Shown here in pieces: positions 12,232-27,200 of a stretch of 64,000 nucleotides of DNA. A program made the position numbers and the translations under genes. The stretch spans positions 25,399,608 through 25,463,607 of the forward strand of contig NC_088300.1 in assembly GCF_032854445.1 (NCBI RefSeq). Direction: 5' to 3'. Position 1 is the first letter of the stretch. Every line of letters starts with the position of its first letter. The notes below the pieces were generated by a model. That model searched no databases, was not told the DNA's origin, and saw nothing but the letters and a program-made list of their open reading frames with translations. Source of the DNA: Liolophura sinensis (Eukaryota > Mollusca > Polyplacophora > Chitonida > Chitonidae).

Positions 12232-15200
12232 ACACACACCCACACCCACAGAGTTTACTACTTAAGACAACAACCCTCGCAAGGCATCGTGGTATACAGT
12301 TTGCCAAAATGTGTCTGTAATTATTGAGAAAGCATGATAATTGTGATAGGAATATGTCGTTTCTCTTTTCAAACATGGTTGATCTATTCAATGAACAACA
12401 TACAGGCTGAGAGAGAACTGTAAAAATTTTGCTTTCTGTTCTACTAATCTGTCCTAAAAGTACTATACATTGTATATACACATGCATGTAAGACATACTG
12501 CAGTAGAGGCATGCAATCAATGAATTGATTGCTATCTTTGGTGTTATATCAATGAATTGATTGCTATCTTTGGTGTTACATCAATGAATTGATTGCTATC
12601 CTTGGTGTGTACATCAATGAATTGATTGCTGTCTTTGGTGTTTATATCAATGAATTGATTGCTATCTTTGGTGTTTACAGCTATCACCTATAAATATGGC
12701 ATGCCTCAATCATTTTATGACCGTTCCATTCGGTTTTTCTATAATTATGTACCTGTTGAATAAATTCCCCAAAAAATCTTTGCTGAACCAGTTCTAATAG
12801 ATTAAATTCCTAAAATCTTGCCTCCTATTATACTTCAATCCAGGCCAAAAAGTCTGCTCATCTAGGTATGGGTACATATTCTCTCATACTGAGATTCATT
12901 TATTTATTTATCGGATTGGTGTTGTACGCCATACTTAAAAATATTTCACTTACATAACAGCAGCCAGCACTACTGGGTGAGGAAAGGGGGCAGAGCCTTG
13001 GGGGGAAGCCCACGACCATCTGCAGGTTGCTGGCAGACCTTCCCAGTTTATACATGTACGTCCCTCAGTCTGAGAGGTACTAAGGATGTATTGGGCATGA
13101 TATTTTAAAACCTATAGTAGCACATCTAGAAAGGTGTCTTTGATCTGTAAGCCTGTTTGTACCTCTTTCCGCCAGACGGACACGTTGCATACATGTACCT
13201 GTTACTCTACACAGATGTGACCGTCTGGTATGGTAATTAGGAAATGGACTGTTGTCACAGTAATCTTGTCTGCTCTTCCTGCATGTCCTGGAGACTTTAA
13301 GGTTACGCAAGCGCATAGATTTTCCTTACTGTGTATTGAGTAAATTTGTCAACTTCAGCCTCAAAAATATATATCCCCTAACTTTCATGCAAAGATTGCA
13401 CTTTTCTTTACAACATATCAAAAAACAGCGTAACATGCATGGCCACTTTTTTGTGTTTTTTTTTTTAACTGTGGCTGCTGAAAGTTAAGTCATAACATTT
13501 TATTCTATTAAAAACAAACTAACTTTTGTTATATCTTAACTAGATACAAAATAACAGTGTAGAAATTTATAGGGCATTGACAACTTAAAATGTCTCCTTG
13601 GCAGTACGGTCCAATCAGTGTTCCTTCACACTCCAGTTTGGAGGCAAATCTTGGACCCGACTGCCCGAATTATGCGTGTGTAAGCTTAAACACTGACATG
13701 TGGCTCTATACATATACATGTGGATGACCCAGACTTAAATCTGGACGGTCAGTTGTCAGGATCTCAGACCAGAGGTTTTGTTCACATTGGCACAGAACAG
13801 GCAAAGTCTCTTTCCTGCAGGTACTGTTAGGCTTGCCACATAGCGTAAGAATTAAGTTGGCGTAGACTTAGCCAGAATTTGAAATCAGGGCGTCTGATTT
13901 TCAATTTTTTCCTTTTTCTCTATCTGTCTCATCTTAATTTTGTTAGAACAGACACTGAGAGACCCCACTGGCTAAACCTATGAAAGTCGGTCGCCTAGCT
14001 ACAGTGTTGCAGTTATGTCATGCCAAGATTTAGCCTTTCTACTGCAATATTTAGCCAGCTGACTGTCCTCTCTCCTTGCTCATCATTCTGTCTAAGAAGT
14101 GCCAAGGCTGTAAAGCCATAGTATTTACATGTAATCCCCATCTGCAACTGTAATCAGCTTGGCAGGGGCATTTAAACTGGAACATTATTAACTGGGCCAA
14201 GGTAGAAAAAAAAATGGTTTTGAGCAAGATATGGGAATATTCTATTTAGTCTCCCCATTATCCCCAATTCTCCAGTGTGATAAATCAGGCGGTTGCATTC
14301 AGTCTCAGTAAAGGTTTCTTTTGTTAGGTCCCTGAAGGCATTAGGATATTCACAATGAAACCATTTTGTCTGCTGTCATCTTCTTAAACTTTGGGTTCGG
14401 AATGATGTCTACATGTAATTCTTGGAATATAGTACTGAAGGTGCTTGTGTATTGTCATCATGAACCATTGTTGTGAATCCAAATTTTGTATCCATTCGTG
14501 ATACAAGTAATGTGCATTCTCTGCTTATTGGTTTGAATGTCAGGTTATGCTTCCTATCATGGCTAAAATAAGTCAAAAACAGCAACTGAGGATCATAAAT
14601 TTGAAAAAATTGCATGCATGAAAATGCTGAAATACATGTACTGTTTAAATGAAAAGTTTTCAGAATCTTGCGTTTCCTTGAATGCAATTTTTCTAGATGC
14701 AGAATCATTAACTTAAAACTCTTGCTAATTAATTTACCCACCGTGTGATCTTTGTTTTTTTACGGAGCTTGTATCATGTCAGATTGTTAGTACATGCATA
14801 TTAAGAAAGATTCTCATACATGTTGATCCTTGAAGTGCTTGCTAGGACTTGAAGTTTGCATATTGAGATGCTTTCACGACCTTGAATGGGGGAATAAAGT
14901 TTATTATGGGATAAGTTCTTGATAGTACTTAGTTTTTCAATCTGATATATTGTGCTGCATTGTGTTTGAAATGGACAGTAAACAAACTACCAAAATGCAT
15001 GTAGTGACCTTTAATTTCCACAGGAAGGTTTGTACATTAAAGAATGAAATGCTTTGGTTTTATTTTTTAATGTGCACATTATGATGTGTAATAACAGTAT
15101 AAACCAAACAAAAATGGCTTCAAAGTACAGTTTTCTTAAGACCCCAGTGGTCTACCCGGAAATTAAGCACATGTAGCTTACAGGGGTGACGTCAATGATG

Positions 15201-18200
15201 ATCCCTGTTTAAAAGGAGCTCTGTGGGGGACAGACCAAACAGATCTTGCTGAGTGGGGGCAGGGATGTTGTGAAGAGACCAAATGGTTGTGGGTGTAGGG
15301 GCATGGAGGGGGCAGTAAGCTGGCCTGAAGATGCCCTGCAGTATCTGTGTACATGTCACCTTGCCCACTCTGTAGTGACATGATTCACCGGACTCAGGGC
15401 ACATTGAGAATGTTCACCTTGTTCCCAGCAAGATCAATGATGACGTAATGTCTGAAAAAATCTGACCATTGACAGAAAATAATTTGGCATAGAAACATAA
15501 ACTTTGTTTTATAATTGCTTTTCATGTATCTAATAACTGAATGGTCATCAGCTCATCATTGTCATGTTTTTCCACATTGTTAGGAAGTCCTCTGTGGTCA
15601 AGTGGTTAGCTAATTAATGCAGTGCATTGACTCTGACTTAAGCCTCTCCCTTATGTGGTCTCGGTTTCTACCTATATTTAGGTATACCTGTATTAACTTT
15701 TCTACCTATATTTAAGACTTAAGGCTTAGTTTTATGAATAGTTTTATTTTGAGAGTGCTGTAGTAGCAGTTGCCCACTGTGCATATAATCTCTCACTGGC
15801 AAATACATATTTTCTTTTCATTTCAGGCTGCTTGTAGGAAATCAGTTAAAAAATTTACCTCCAAAAGTTTTTTCAGGACTTCACAGTCTCAAAATTCTGT
15901 GAGTATCTTGAAAACAGCTGCTAGTAATCTAAGCTTACAACAAGTATTAACTGTTTACATGTTTTGTGATGTGCTTCGTTGTTTTTAATACCCTTTATTC
16001 ATGTACATTCAATCTTAGGTTGTACAACAGTGACAAATTTCAGCGTTTTTTCAGAATTTATTTGTTGAAAGCTTGACAAAAACTGCACATTATAAAATGT
16101 GGATTATTTTGATTTGTCATAGCAATTGTGTTAGTCTTTCATTGGTTTGAATTAACCCTTTGTGATCACCTTTATTTTTGTTTTCTTTTTAACAGATATT
16201 TAACAGGTAATCAATTTAAAGTAGTCCCAAGTCAAGCCTTAAAATGTCTGGGTTCTGTGGAACAGTTGTAAGTAGATTGTATTTTCCCCAATTGCTTATG
16301 ATTTCTGTCATAAAATTAGTATAATCACACATTTAACTGTTGATAAAGCTGCAGTAGTCTTTCGCCAGTGAGGTCATGTATTCAAATCCAGCTTGATCCA
16401 GTGTATATTACAATACTGCTGCAAAAACTTTATTCATTGATCTACATTATCAGTATCTGATGTCAGAATTCATAATTGTGATTCTCTTGAATGTTCTAGT
16501 GAAACAGCACTTCAGATATGAAAGTAAAAACCCAATTAAATAAACAAATACGTTAAAGTATTGTGAAAATTCTTTTTAATTAAAAAGAGTCACAGTTGAC
16601 TTGGATATTTCCCAGGATGCCCTTATAATATATCAGTGACCCAAAAGCCTCTCATCAAAGGGTTCACTGGGAGTTCAATTCCATCTCATGCTGGTTTCTC
16701 TCTAATGTTCGCGAAAAGGTTTTGCAGCACCCTGTGGACCATGGTCATGGATTTCCCCCTGCCATATTGCTGGATGTTGTTTAAAGAAGTGAAATATTCT
16801 TGAGTACTGTGTAAAACTCATTGAAAGAAATAAATAAATAAAAATTTTTGGTGTGTTTTCCTTTTAAAAAAAATCAAATATAACCAATCCTGAAAACATA
16901 CGGAAACTTGATGTGTTAAAGGAAACTGACTTCAAGGTTCATATAGGGCTTGTAAAGCCTGGAACAGCAGGCGGTTTTGTATTTGGGACTTAAATATCTT
17001 TGAAATTCTTGGGTTTGTCCATAAGCCTACATGAGCTTCCTAGTTGCTGTATGTGTATAATATAGTATGCAGACCTTTTTTTTTTCCAGCATCTTGATGC
17101 ACTGCTGTGTCTGTATGAAAGCTCAACTAATAAAGTCATTTTTAGAATGAGAATTCTGAGAATTACAATGGACTGTCAGCCACATGCAAATAATCTGGCC
17201 CAAACATGATAAGAGTAGGTCATCTGTTTGGGTCTACTTAGCAACAAGTGATTTTAAGACTGGACATAAAGCGATATTGACCTTGAAGTCTTGGAAGTGT
17301 ACTCATGCTTACCCGGCAACAAGAGAATACGGCTGAAACCTAGTCATGGTTGTATCAGTGAAAGCAATATATAACAGGGCCTGGAGTAGTGCACGAAACT
17401 CAGAGAATGAAATTTGACTGTAGGGTTTCCTGTCTTAGACTCGATAACATCCGCCTGTGTTAGAAGTTCGGACATCATAAATCTTACCCAAAGACATGCA
17501 GAAACTTATAGAGGCACTAAATGTCTTACGTAATAAGAAACACCATGGTTTTTTCTCTCTTCCTTTTCCACCAGGCACCTAGACACAAATCATATAGATA
17601 CAGTACCCGATGATAGCTTTGAAGATATGCATAGCCTAAAGCACCTGTGGCTTAACGGGAACAAGTTAAAAACAGTACCTGTATCTGCAGTGGGGCTTGC
17701 TTCAGATTTGGAAGTCTTGTGAGTATGATCTTTTCTTTTAGCTCATATATACTGTCTGATATACACGTAATTACATGAACGTGGTGGTTGGAAAGTGTCA
17801 CAGTGTCTGGTTGCAGTGTACTAATGCCAGTCTGTTGACATAAAATGATTTGATTTTGGAGAAATGTAATATGCTAAATGATCTAAAATTTTGCCCAGAA
17901 AAGAAATAAATTTCACAAAATATTATTTTTGGTGCAGAAACTTTTGATTTTCCAACAGAATATCATACCATGTTCCAAGAAAACCTCAAAACACTTTTCT
18001 AAACTCAGTAGAATGCTCAGAATCAGGAAGCATGGACAAGTTAGTCATGGACGAAATGTTTGGCCATTTAGAGTAGTTCCATGGAGAAACATGCAAACAT
18101 CGTGTACAGCCAGCAACGTGCGGATGGTCGTGGGTTTCCCCCATTATCCAACAGCATTGCCGGGGTCCACGCGACTGGACTTCTACCACTTCGGGTAGCC

Positions 18201-21200
18201 TGATGTCTGTGACGTTCATGATCGTGGTAAAAAACAGAAAAAAATGTAAAGGAATGTACTGGGTTTGAACCCTACTCTGCCAAGCATCACTTATAGTTGG
18301 CCAAGTACTAAAGACTAGCATAGAGATTAGGCGACTTAGATCTTCTGCTGATACCTGAGAGCAGAAGACAGAAAGAGTACATTGTTGCAGAGCTCACCAC
18401 AGTTCCCACCCTAAACTGCAGTCTATGGTTTAATGCAGTCTAGCACAAAGCTCCAAAGTTATTTACATAGGACAGTTTTGTCAATTTTGTGGTGATTTTT
18501 TAGTCATAACCTGACAGTATGATTGTTTTATGATTTTAAGCAGTTTTAAAAACTGATCTATGTTTTCAGCAGAATATCACACCGTGTTCGGAGAAAACCT
18601 CAAAACACCTTTCTTAACTCAATAGAGCGCTGTATATTTATTAAGCTTTACAAACTGTTCTTCCAACTTTCGGGAATAGAATTATTTGCACTGAAATATA
18701 TGAATTCTACAGTGTTATTTTTAACCGTATTTAATGCATTGGATGTGCCTGTAATGTCGTAGGGACTCATTTTACCTGTGCATTTGGAAATTGACAAAAT
18801 TGAGGTGAATTTTTATTAATGCATGTATATGTATATAAAGCTGATTTCAGAAAGCCATTGCTGACAAGTCAAACTTTAATATCTTTCCAAGAGGCTCAGT
18901 TTTTGATGCTGAAAGTTGACATTTGCTTACATTTGGCTTACGATAACACTGATGTGATGGACAAAATTTTACTTTTTAACACCTAAAGATAAGCTTTAAA
19001 ATGGTAGTTCAAATTTTGACTTTAATCAGAAATGTCTGTGGAATGGGCGCCAATTACTAGCAACAACTGATTGATCAAATGTGTTGGTTTTATCCATGTT
19101 CAAGAAAATCAGGTTTCAAACAAAAGTTTGAAAAGTTATTTTGGATCCAGTTTTCAGTGGTCTCTAGAGAAATTCATTTGAAAGGAAAAGTCTTGCAATA
19201 GCGGATGTTTTCCCAAGAGCTGCATTGAATAGTAAATTATGCCTGCATTGTAGGAAGTTAATAGTCCCCATGAGTTCTTGTGAACAATGGCTGAAGATGC
19301 AAGAGTACAGTTAGGATGCTCAGCTGAAACCTCTGATTGCCATGCTGTGACAACTCGTGGCAGTGTAAAGCTCCAGAGGGAAGCCAACTGAGTTTAAAAC
19401 AGAGACATTAACTTCAGAGAAAAATTTAAATATGGTGTTCTCATAATTGGATGCCTTTCAAATGCCATTTTTCACCTGTCCATCCAGCGGGGAGGTTGCA
19501 CTTTAAATGTCTGGCATGTCTGATATGAGTGTTTCATGGGAAAACAAATTGGACAGACATCATTGTCATCCACATGAGAAATGTCAGCTTTTGTCAGGAA
19601 AGGCTCTTGTGTGCTGATTTGCAAGGTCATGAAAGTGAAACCAAAGATTCTTTCAGACTGGGAAATTCAGTTTTATCTTCACAGAAAGCTGCTAATAATA
19701 TGCTTGAAAGAAGTAGTGTCCCACAAATCAGTCATTTAGTTTTCTTGTGTTTTGTTTTGTTTTGTTTTTTCATGACGGTATACTCTGGTCAGCATGATTA
19801 TACTTGAAGGATATGTATTGGTTTACGATCATATCTTGCCTGCCACTTTAAAGAGCCTCTGGCATCGAACATCTTATTTCCATAGTCAAGTCTCAATGCA
19901 TAAATGTAAGCCATTTGATACGTTTATTCTGAGTGCAATTTGTGTTGTCACAAAGATATTTGGGTAAAAGCCTGCAATAACAGCGGTTATTCTCTCAGTG
20001 GGTGGTGAAAGCCACCTTTCATCACAGAAATAAACTCTTTACAAGAAGCCAATGTAGAGTGAAAACGGTTTATATGAATTCGGCTAATTTTCAGCACATA
20101 ATGCTGTTTTGGCCATGCTAATGGCCCTTTAACCATTTTCCTTTAAAAAAAAGTTACTAAAGTGCCCAATAGTTACAATTCCAGCTAATTTTTGCCAGAA
20201 TTCCATCATTGTGCTACAAGCGCTCTTCACATATTTGCAGCTTCACATTGTAGTTGGTAAACTGAAGACATTTTGAACCTGTGAAGCCATGCATATTATA
20301 GATATCTGATCATATACAGTTATATTCCCTGATTTCAAACAAATAGTGAGTGAAAAACATTTTAATGGAGAAATTCCTCGTTCATACTTTTTGCTCTTCA
20401 TGTGTGTACAATGTAAAATAGAATAAAGTCTTTAAATCCTTCTATAATTTTGGTTTGTTGAGTAAATTCAGCTCTAATATATGAGTGTTCATGGAAAAGC
20501 AATGTATGCAGATGATTGCAGAACAATATTTCTACTTTTTTTTTAATTTATATCTCTATTTTTCTTTAGTTTTAAATTTACAGTACAGATTATTGTAGAA
20601 AAATAATTTTTTTGACATGACCACCCCTCAAAATTTAGTTAATTGGATGATCCCAAATGAATTGTAGAAATACAAAGTATAACACCTCCATGAGGTGCAT
20701 GTAGGAGGAACGGTTTGTATTATGATTTTCTGCACCTCAAACGCATACACCTGGTAAGCATACTCCTTACAGCACATGCATTGCTCTCTACATTCGCTTT
20801 GCATCACTGCCACTACTAGCAGAGTTTGGGTCACTGGGGTCATGGTGATGAGGCAGGAAGTGATGTCACTATTAAACATAGACAATCCATGCATCCATAA
20901 ACGCGGCGTTTGTTTCTAATAATACTGTATACGTATGCATTCTTTTTATCTAAAGTATATAGTTAAAGCATGATTCTAACCAAAACCTGAAACAAGTTTA
21001 TTGCTGACTGCTGATTAAATAGTTCCACTCAAGGACATAAGTAGTGAGACTAAGAATACAAACAAGCTTATGTACATCGCGCAGACTCAAAAGGTCAAGC
21101 TTGTCTAGTGGTGGCATTGATGGAAAGCGAGTGTAGAGAGCGGCACATGTACTGCAAGGAGTATACACAAACCTGATTACTCATGTATACTAAATCTTCG

Positions 21201-24200
21201 ACAAACTGGACCAGAAATGTAGTGTATGTTCTTGTATATTTATAGATGAATGCTACCTTAGTTATTTGGACAGTTGATTTTATAATTACTGTGTAAGTTC
21301 ATATGTCATATCTACCTGAACAATACTTTTCAGTTTTCACAAATTTTAAAAGTTATGTATTTATACATAAATACACAAGTTGGATCTAAAAGGGCACACT
21401 TTTCTGGTCGAATTTGTTAATAGGATTAAACTCTTCAATCTTTTCAACCACCACGGTGACCAATGTTTTGAAGACGACTATGGGGTGCATAGTTTATAGA
21501 GTTTCATGAAGTTTGCTTCTTCAATAACACAAACTAACAGTTATTTTTAGCAGTTTTTTTTCCATAATAACTGTATGCATAAATTTCACTGATTGATTTC
21601 ACTATCCATTTACATAAAACTAGTCTGAAATATGTTAATATGACAGACTGTGGAATGAAACCTGTAGAATTATGTGTATGGATAATGAAAATTCAACACC
21701 TTTTTGTACTTTTCTCAGCCAGAATGATATGTTGTTGATCTCTTTTTTTTCCCTTTCCCTAGATGGCTCTCGGTGAATCAGATAACCGTTGTCCCGGACT
21801 ACGCTTTTTACAACAACACCAGACTGGCTGTTTTGTAAGTGGACCTGTCAACACGGGCTAACATATTACTCTCTGAAGACTCCTCTATTTCAATCTGTCT
21901 GCGCTGCTTGCAAATGTGTTTCTTTAGATTACACGCCAGAAAAGACCACAGGTATTTGATTTTGCTGCTATTTAGCTGCAAGCACGTACATAATTTCTGG
22001 GGTTTGTCAGGCTTGACTGTTGAGTTTTATGATCGATATGTCATGCTATCATCTTCCCATTACAAAAGTATACTTATTTTACACTCTGGCTTTTTTATTC
22101 GGTATTTTTTTTTTCTAGACGGGTGTTTTTTTTTTTTTTTCTTCCTTAGGTGTTGAGACATGGATGTGTCAAAAGTTTAAAATGGCCACTGTTGTCAGTA
22201 TATTGATCCAATAATGCCGGCGGCAGTTTTTACAATCATGAAGCTTGAACTTTTCATTCTCATAGCCATACTTACTCAGATTTGCCAGTATCTCATTTTA
22301 CATAATGTCAAGCGTTGTGTGAGGTGCCACGTAAATGGGCTAAATACATCCTCATGAAGCGCTGTCATGAAAAAGTAGCCGTGTTCACTTGGTCTTATTT
22401 TTCTGGCGTAGTGTTCAGTTATCATAAAGGTGCTTTACATTAAAGAACAGATGGATAGGATGCAAATTTCCTGTCAGTGGTGTGTAAAGAAAAAATAAAA
22501 GTAAATTCAATTTACACCATTGTAAAGCAGTTTAGAAAATAGAAAACGGCATTGATGGATTGGGCTGCCTAACATAATATGGAGTTTTAGGTGGGATGAT
22601 GCTGTTCCAGGGGATCGATATTGTGGCTTTGTTGTTAGAGAGTTGTGACAGTGTGGTTCTTTGAATTGTCAGACACACACATGGTGTTTATTCAGACATG
22701 ATAGCCTCCTGCATGGAATGTTGCAGTTACCATAGCTATCTCCGCTTATTTTGAATATCCTGCACAAAGTAATAATGTCATTGAAATGGTCTTACATGAA
22801 GTTTATTGAAAATCCGCCTGTATGACATACATGCTGATCTAACTCTTGAGTGAAAGTCTCAGCGTCAGAGGTAGAGAAAAAAAAGTGAAACCATATGCCA
22901 AATGCTTGTGGTTTACTCTGGGCTCTCTGGTTTACTCAACCAATGAGAGTGATAGCCTGCCTATACATTGTAAGTGAAGTATTGTTTAGTGCAGCATATG
23001 TGACCACCCAGCTCCATCCATTCAAATCAAGGCAGTCAACAAATTCGGTCCTTGTAATTATTTTGACAAGGAGAAATAAAATGTGTGAGAATTGTAGACA
23101 ATCTGGGCATATATATATAATTTTATCAGAAGATAGTTATGTGGTAATACAAGAAGTAAGGCAGTTTTAAAAGATGTCAGAGTTTGTTTATGTATTTATT
23201 TGATTGGTGTTCTCAAAGATGTCAGAAAGACATAATGCTGATGTAAAAAACGATGTGTCAATGTTTAAAACATTGAAAATTAAGGTCCATATTTATGTCG
23301 TGCAAAATATTGCTCTACGAAGAAAGAAAAAGTATAAAGGTATCTGAGTTATGATTTTATTGTAACTGTTCATGCAAACAAAATGGCGATGTTAAAACTG
23401 CGCTATCTTTATATCGCCCCTGGCCCTGGGTAAATAAAGCGGAATTAGATACTTCCAAAGCATTATAGCAGCAATTCCCTGACCAAGATCAAGTTTGACC
23501 TATTTTAACAAAGACAGAGACTTACATTGCAATAGTAGTTATGATGGACAAATAGCCTAAAATAGCATTATGATACTAAGCTTACTGTTGATCAATTTAT
23601 TGATTTATTTGATTGGTTTTATATGCCCTACTCAAGAATATTTCACTTATACGAAATTGGCCACAAGAAAACCGGGTACAGACGGGAGGAAACCCACAAC
23701 CCTCCGCAGGTTGGTGACAGACCGTCCCACGTATGGCCAGTGAGGAAGCCAGCATGGGCTGGACTTGAACTCACGGCGAATGGCATGTTGAGAGGCTTCT
23801 GGGTAATCACACTGCGTGCTAGCGCACTAACCAACTAAGCCATGGAGGCCCCTACTGTTGATTAATAACACGTGTGAAATATACAGTACACATATGCTCT
23901 TTCCTGAAAGCAATCCTGGCTCAATGGGATTTGAAACGTGAGCCTTGTGTGATGTTGTGGACACTCTCCATAAAGCTTTGCGTCGTGGTGATCCAAGATG
24001 ATATTCATGTTGACCACCAGTCTTTAGAACAGAGGAGAATACCATGAATATAGGTGCCGACAGAAGTATCGATCTGCTATGGTTTTGATGGAAGACATGT
24101 GTGTTCTGTGAATATCATAGATTACATCCTGACCCATAGCCTTTGTGTGCCCCTTAACTAGCAGTTTCGGCTAAGGCCCTGGGTCGAGAGCCTTGATGGG

Positions 24201-27200
24201 ATGGCTAATTCCAACCCCTAACATTAAGCTCGCTTTCCTCCAGAGAGGACAAGGAGCATGCATTTGAGTAGCTCTCACCGTGATCGGAAGGGTTTTGTTT
24301 CCTTAGACTTCAGTGCACACTCAATTCCTGTTGTACAACGGTCTCCATTATAGTCTGAATGTCTGTAATACATAGGACTAATTTAAACTGACTTGAAAAT
24401 GAAACATGTTTTTTTTGTTTGTTTTTTTTTTTTGCCAGCACATTATGGTGCTTGTGATGTGAAGACTCAGTCTCCATAATAATTGTTTCTCAAATCCTAG
24501 AGTTATCATCATTTCATGGCTGACATTCAGCAAGTTAACTTTACCATAATTCCTCAACCTTTTTATTAATGAAAGAGTAAATTTCATGAATTTGTGAACA
24601 TTTTTATTATGATTCTGGAGACGAAACTACATTGGATGGATTGGCCTGCAGTATCAGTGCTTCGCAGAAAGTATAATTTTATCAATCTACACAGAATAAT
24701 GCCTTCAGAATATTCTTGAATAAACACCTTGCAAACATTGCGAAAAGGTTGAAGAATCAAGGAACCACTTACATAAACAAAGATTGATTTAATCATTAAA
24801 TAACTAATTAAATAAAGTTGTTGTTTTTATGAATATCATTCTTAGGAAACTGATGTTCTGGAATCAATCACAGATGTCATTGAACACTAAGATATACTCA
24901 GTCTAGATACATTGCCACGATATATAGCTGAAGTGTAACATTGTTAATCCATTGGCCTAATCATTCATTCATTCAATATTTGATATTTTGTCATTTTTCA
25001 TTTGGAAGTCACTTTAATAATGAATGAGCTCAGACTTCGGCCATTCTTAAAGTATAAATGGCATGCACATGTACAGTTTATCTGTTATTTTGCAGTTGAG
25101 CCCCATTGTGACTTGCAATATGGGTTTGATCAGAAAGCTTATACTCTATAGCTGCTGTCCATCAGATATTGAAAACCAGGGCTAATTTGTAGCAATTACC
25201 TATCTTTCTAGTGGCATCGTGTGCACCTGTTAATTACCGTGACAAGCAGGATTGTAGGCATGACACCACCGTGCACGTCCATATGAGATCGTAATTTTAC
25301 AGCTCTGGCCTAAGTTTCCTCCACCCATAGACCGGATTGCTACCCAGGGGCATATAGCTTGAATAGAAGAAAAGCATGTACCCCAATGGGTAGGCATGTA
25401 AAAATAACTTTTTACAAGTTGTTAAAAGAACATTCTATTCGTGGACAAAATGTTTCTTTTTTCAGTGTTCTGACATGAAAAACAACAAATTCAATGGCAA
25501 AAATGAAATAACTGTTTGAAATAATTCCTTCATCTGAGAAGAAAATCCTGATATTTCAGTTTTATACAAAAAATGAAATAAATCAATAAACCATGTGTAA
25601 TAGGTACAGAGATCAGTTCTGACAGTAGTCATTGTCTGACCTTTCGGTAACTTAATGAATTACTTTGGCAAGGCACGGTTTCTGATCACTACAGCTAAAA
25701 CAGGCAAATAGCAAATAAGCTTTTCTTTACAACTTTGCTGAATGTATAATGTTTGATATTCACAGGTTTATTTTCTTGTTCCTTTTTTTTCAAATTTTTT
25801 TGTAGACTTTTACACGATAATTATATCCGAGAAGTTGGAGACCATGCCTTTGAGGGACTGGAGGGATTACGAGTGCTGTAAGTGGAACTCCAGACTTTTT
25901 CAGCTTTTCTAAAATGAGTGTTCGAAAAAAAAGGTGCGAATGATTCTACAAGGGTATTTAATCCAAAAATAGTATTAAAGCTTATAATGACCCATTTTAG
26001 TGTTAACGGATACATGTAAAACTTGGTTTTTATTTCTTAATATAGTTAAGATACAAAAGGAAGATAAAAAAGGGGTACTCAGTTTTCTTCTTGTAAAAAT
26101 GGCTTTGAACTACAGTTTTCCCAAGGCCAGAGTGGTAAGTCTTGAAATGGACTAACCTGCTGTAATGATATCAGTATTGACAACTGTGAAAACAACTTAG
26201 GTGGATCCCAAATCAGGTAAGGGTGGGGTGGGGGGTGAAGGGGGTTATTGTCTCTCTGCTTGTCTTGCTTCCAGGTATGTTTATTGATGATGTCATTTCC
26301 AAATATTCTTGACCATTGAGGGAAAATATGCAAAACATAAAGGGTTATTAAATAATACAAAGAAGCCTCATAAAGTTAGGAGACTCGGGATCAAACCAGA
26401 TTTGGTCATATCACAAGGAAACATTTACTGGTTGGCCGAGTGTCAGTTTAATGTGTCTGTTTGGAGTGTCATGTCTGATGTCTTCAGCATGATACTTCAG
26501 TGGCTGCGTGGACTCGCTCGACCACAAAAAGACAAAGCATAGGTACAGTTACCTTATGACTCCTCTTCATCATATGACTGAAAAATTATTGAATATGACA
26601 TGAAACTCCAACCAGATCATTCATTCATTCATTGTTCATTTTGGTTAAAACCATACTCTATGTTTGATAGTACTTGTTCATATATCCTCAAGTGCTCATA
26701 CTTTTGCATGCTTGATTGGCAGAGTGTCTGATGGAGGTGTTCACAGTATTAGCTTTAGTATATATCCCTGAATAAAGCCACAGTGTGTCAGATTTCCCAC
26801 GTTGCTGTTAAGGAGTCCTCTTATTTAATAAATGGTCTCTAGCAAATTAGAAATGCTTTTTGCGTGTTAAGTGACCTTTTGCTGTGTGAATAATGTATAC
26901 AGCTCAGCGGAACGTGTTTGTCTGTCTGGCCTGACGATATAGTTCTGTGCCTATAGCTTTAGATTTGTACATTCCATGGAAAAGCCAGAAATCAGACTGT
27001 GTAGAAACCCAATTATTACGTTTTCAAGGATGATTAAGGTGGCTGTAGGTATGAGTTTTATTAATCATAAACGCTCGTTTCTCTCGTCATTTTCCAATTT
27101 TGTAGAACTATATTATTCTGAGAAAGCCATTTACTCAGCACGAATTTATACATATTTTATATTCTCTGGATATGTAATAATCTGAAGCCATTGGACTGAG

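Larger units (their letters stand above)
10440..15826 (+). other. Intron after LRR1 (5.4 kb)
   Basis: This intron holds a 29-bp minisatellite (10883-11190), a C-run/CA microsatellite near 12200, a 32-33-bp minisatellite (12515-12678), a truncated minus-strand SINE (12897-13046), a dispersed repeat around 15105-15490 and a tRNA-like SINE head near 15590. Apart from these I see no gene or conserved element. Confidence 0.75.
16268..21762 (+). other. Introns between LRR3 and LRR6
   Basis: The intron 16268-17574 contains a diverged plus-strand SINE (16640-16840). The intron 17719-21762 contains two copies of a dispersed repeat (17905-18020 and 18540-18640); the rest, including the frames at 19154-19387 and 20628-20894, shows no domain, no codon regularity and no splice context that would support a gene. 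Confidence 0.7.

Noticed and set aside
12059-12520. 153-codon minus-strand frame
   Set aside because: It passes through the C-run/CA microsatellite (Gly and Cys/Val runs) and shows no domain or splice signals.
15187-15194. Isolated TGACGTCA as a CRE
   Set aside because: A single octamer inside dispersed repeat D is expected by chance at some frequency and has no array or other support.
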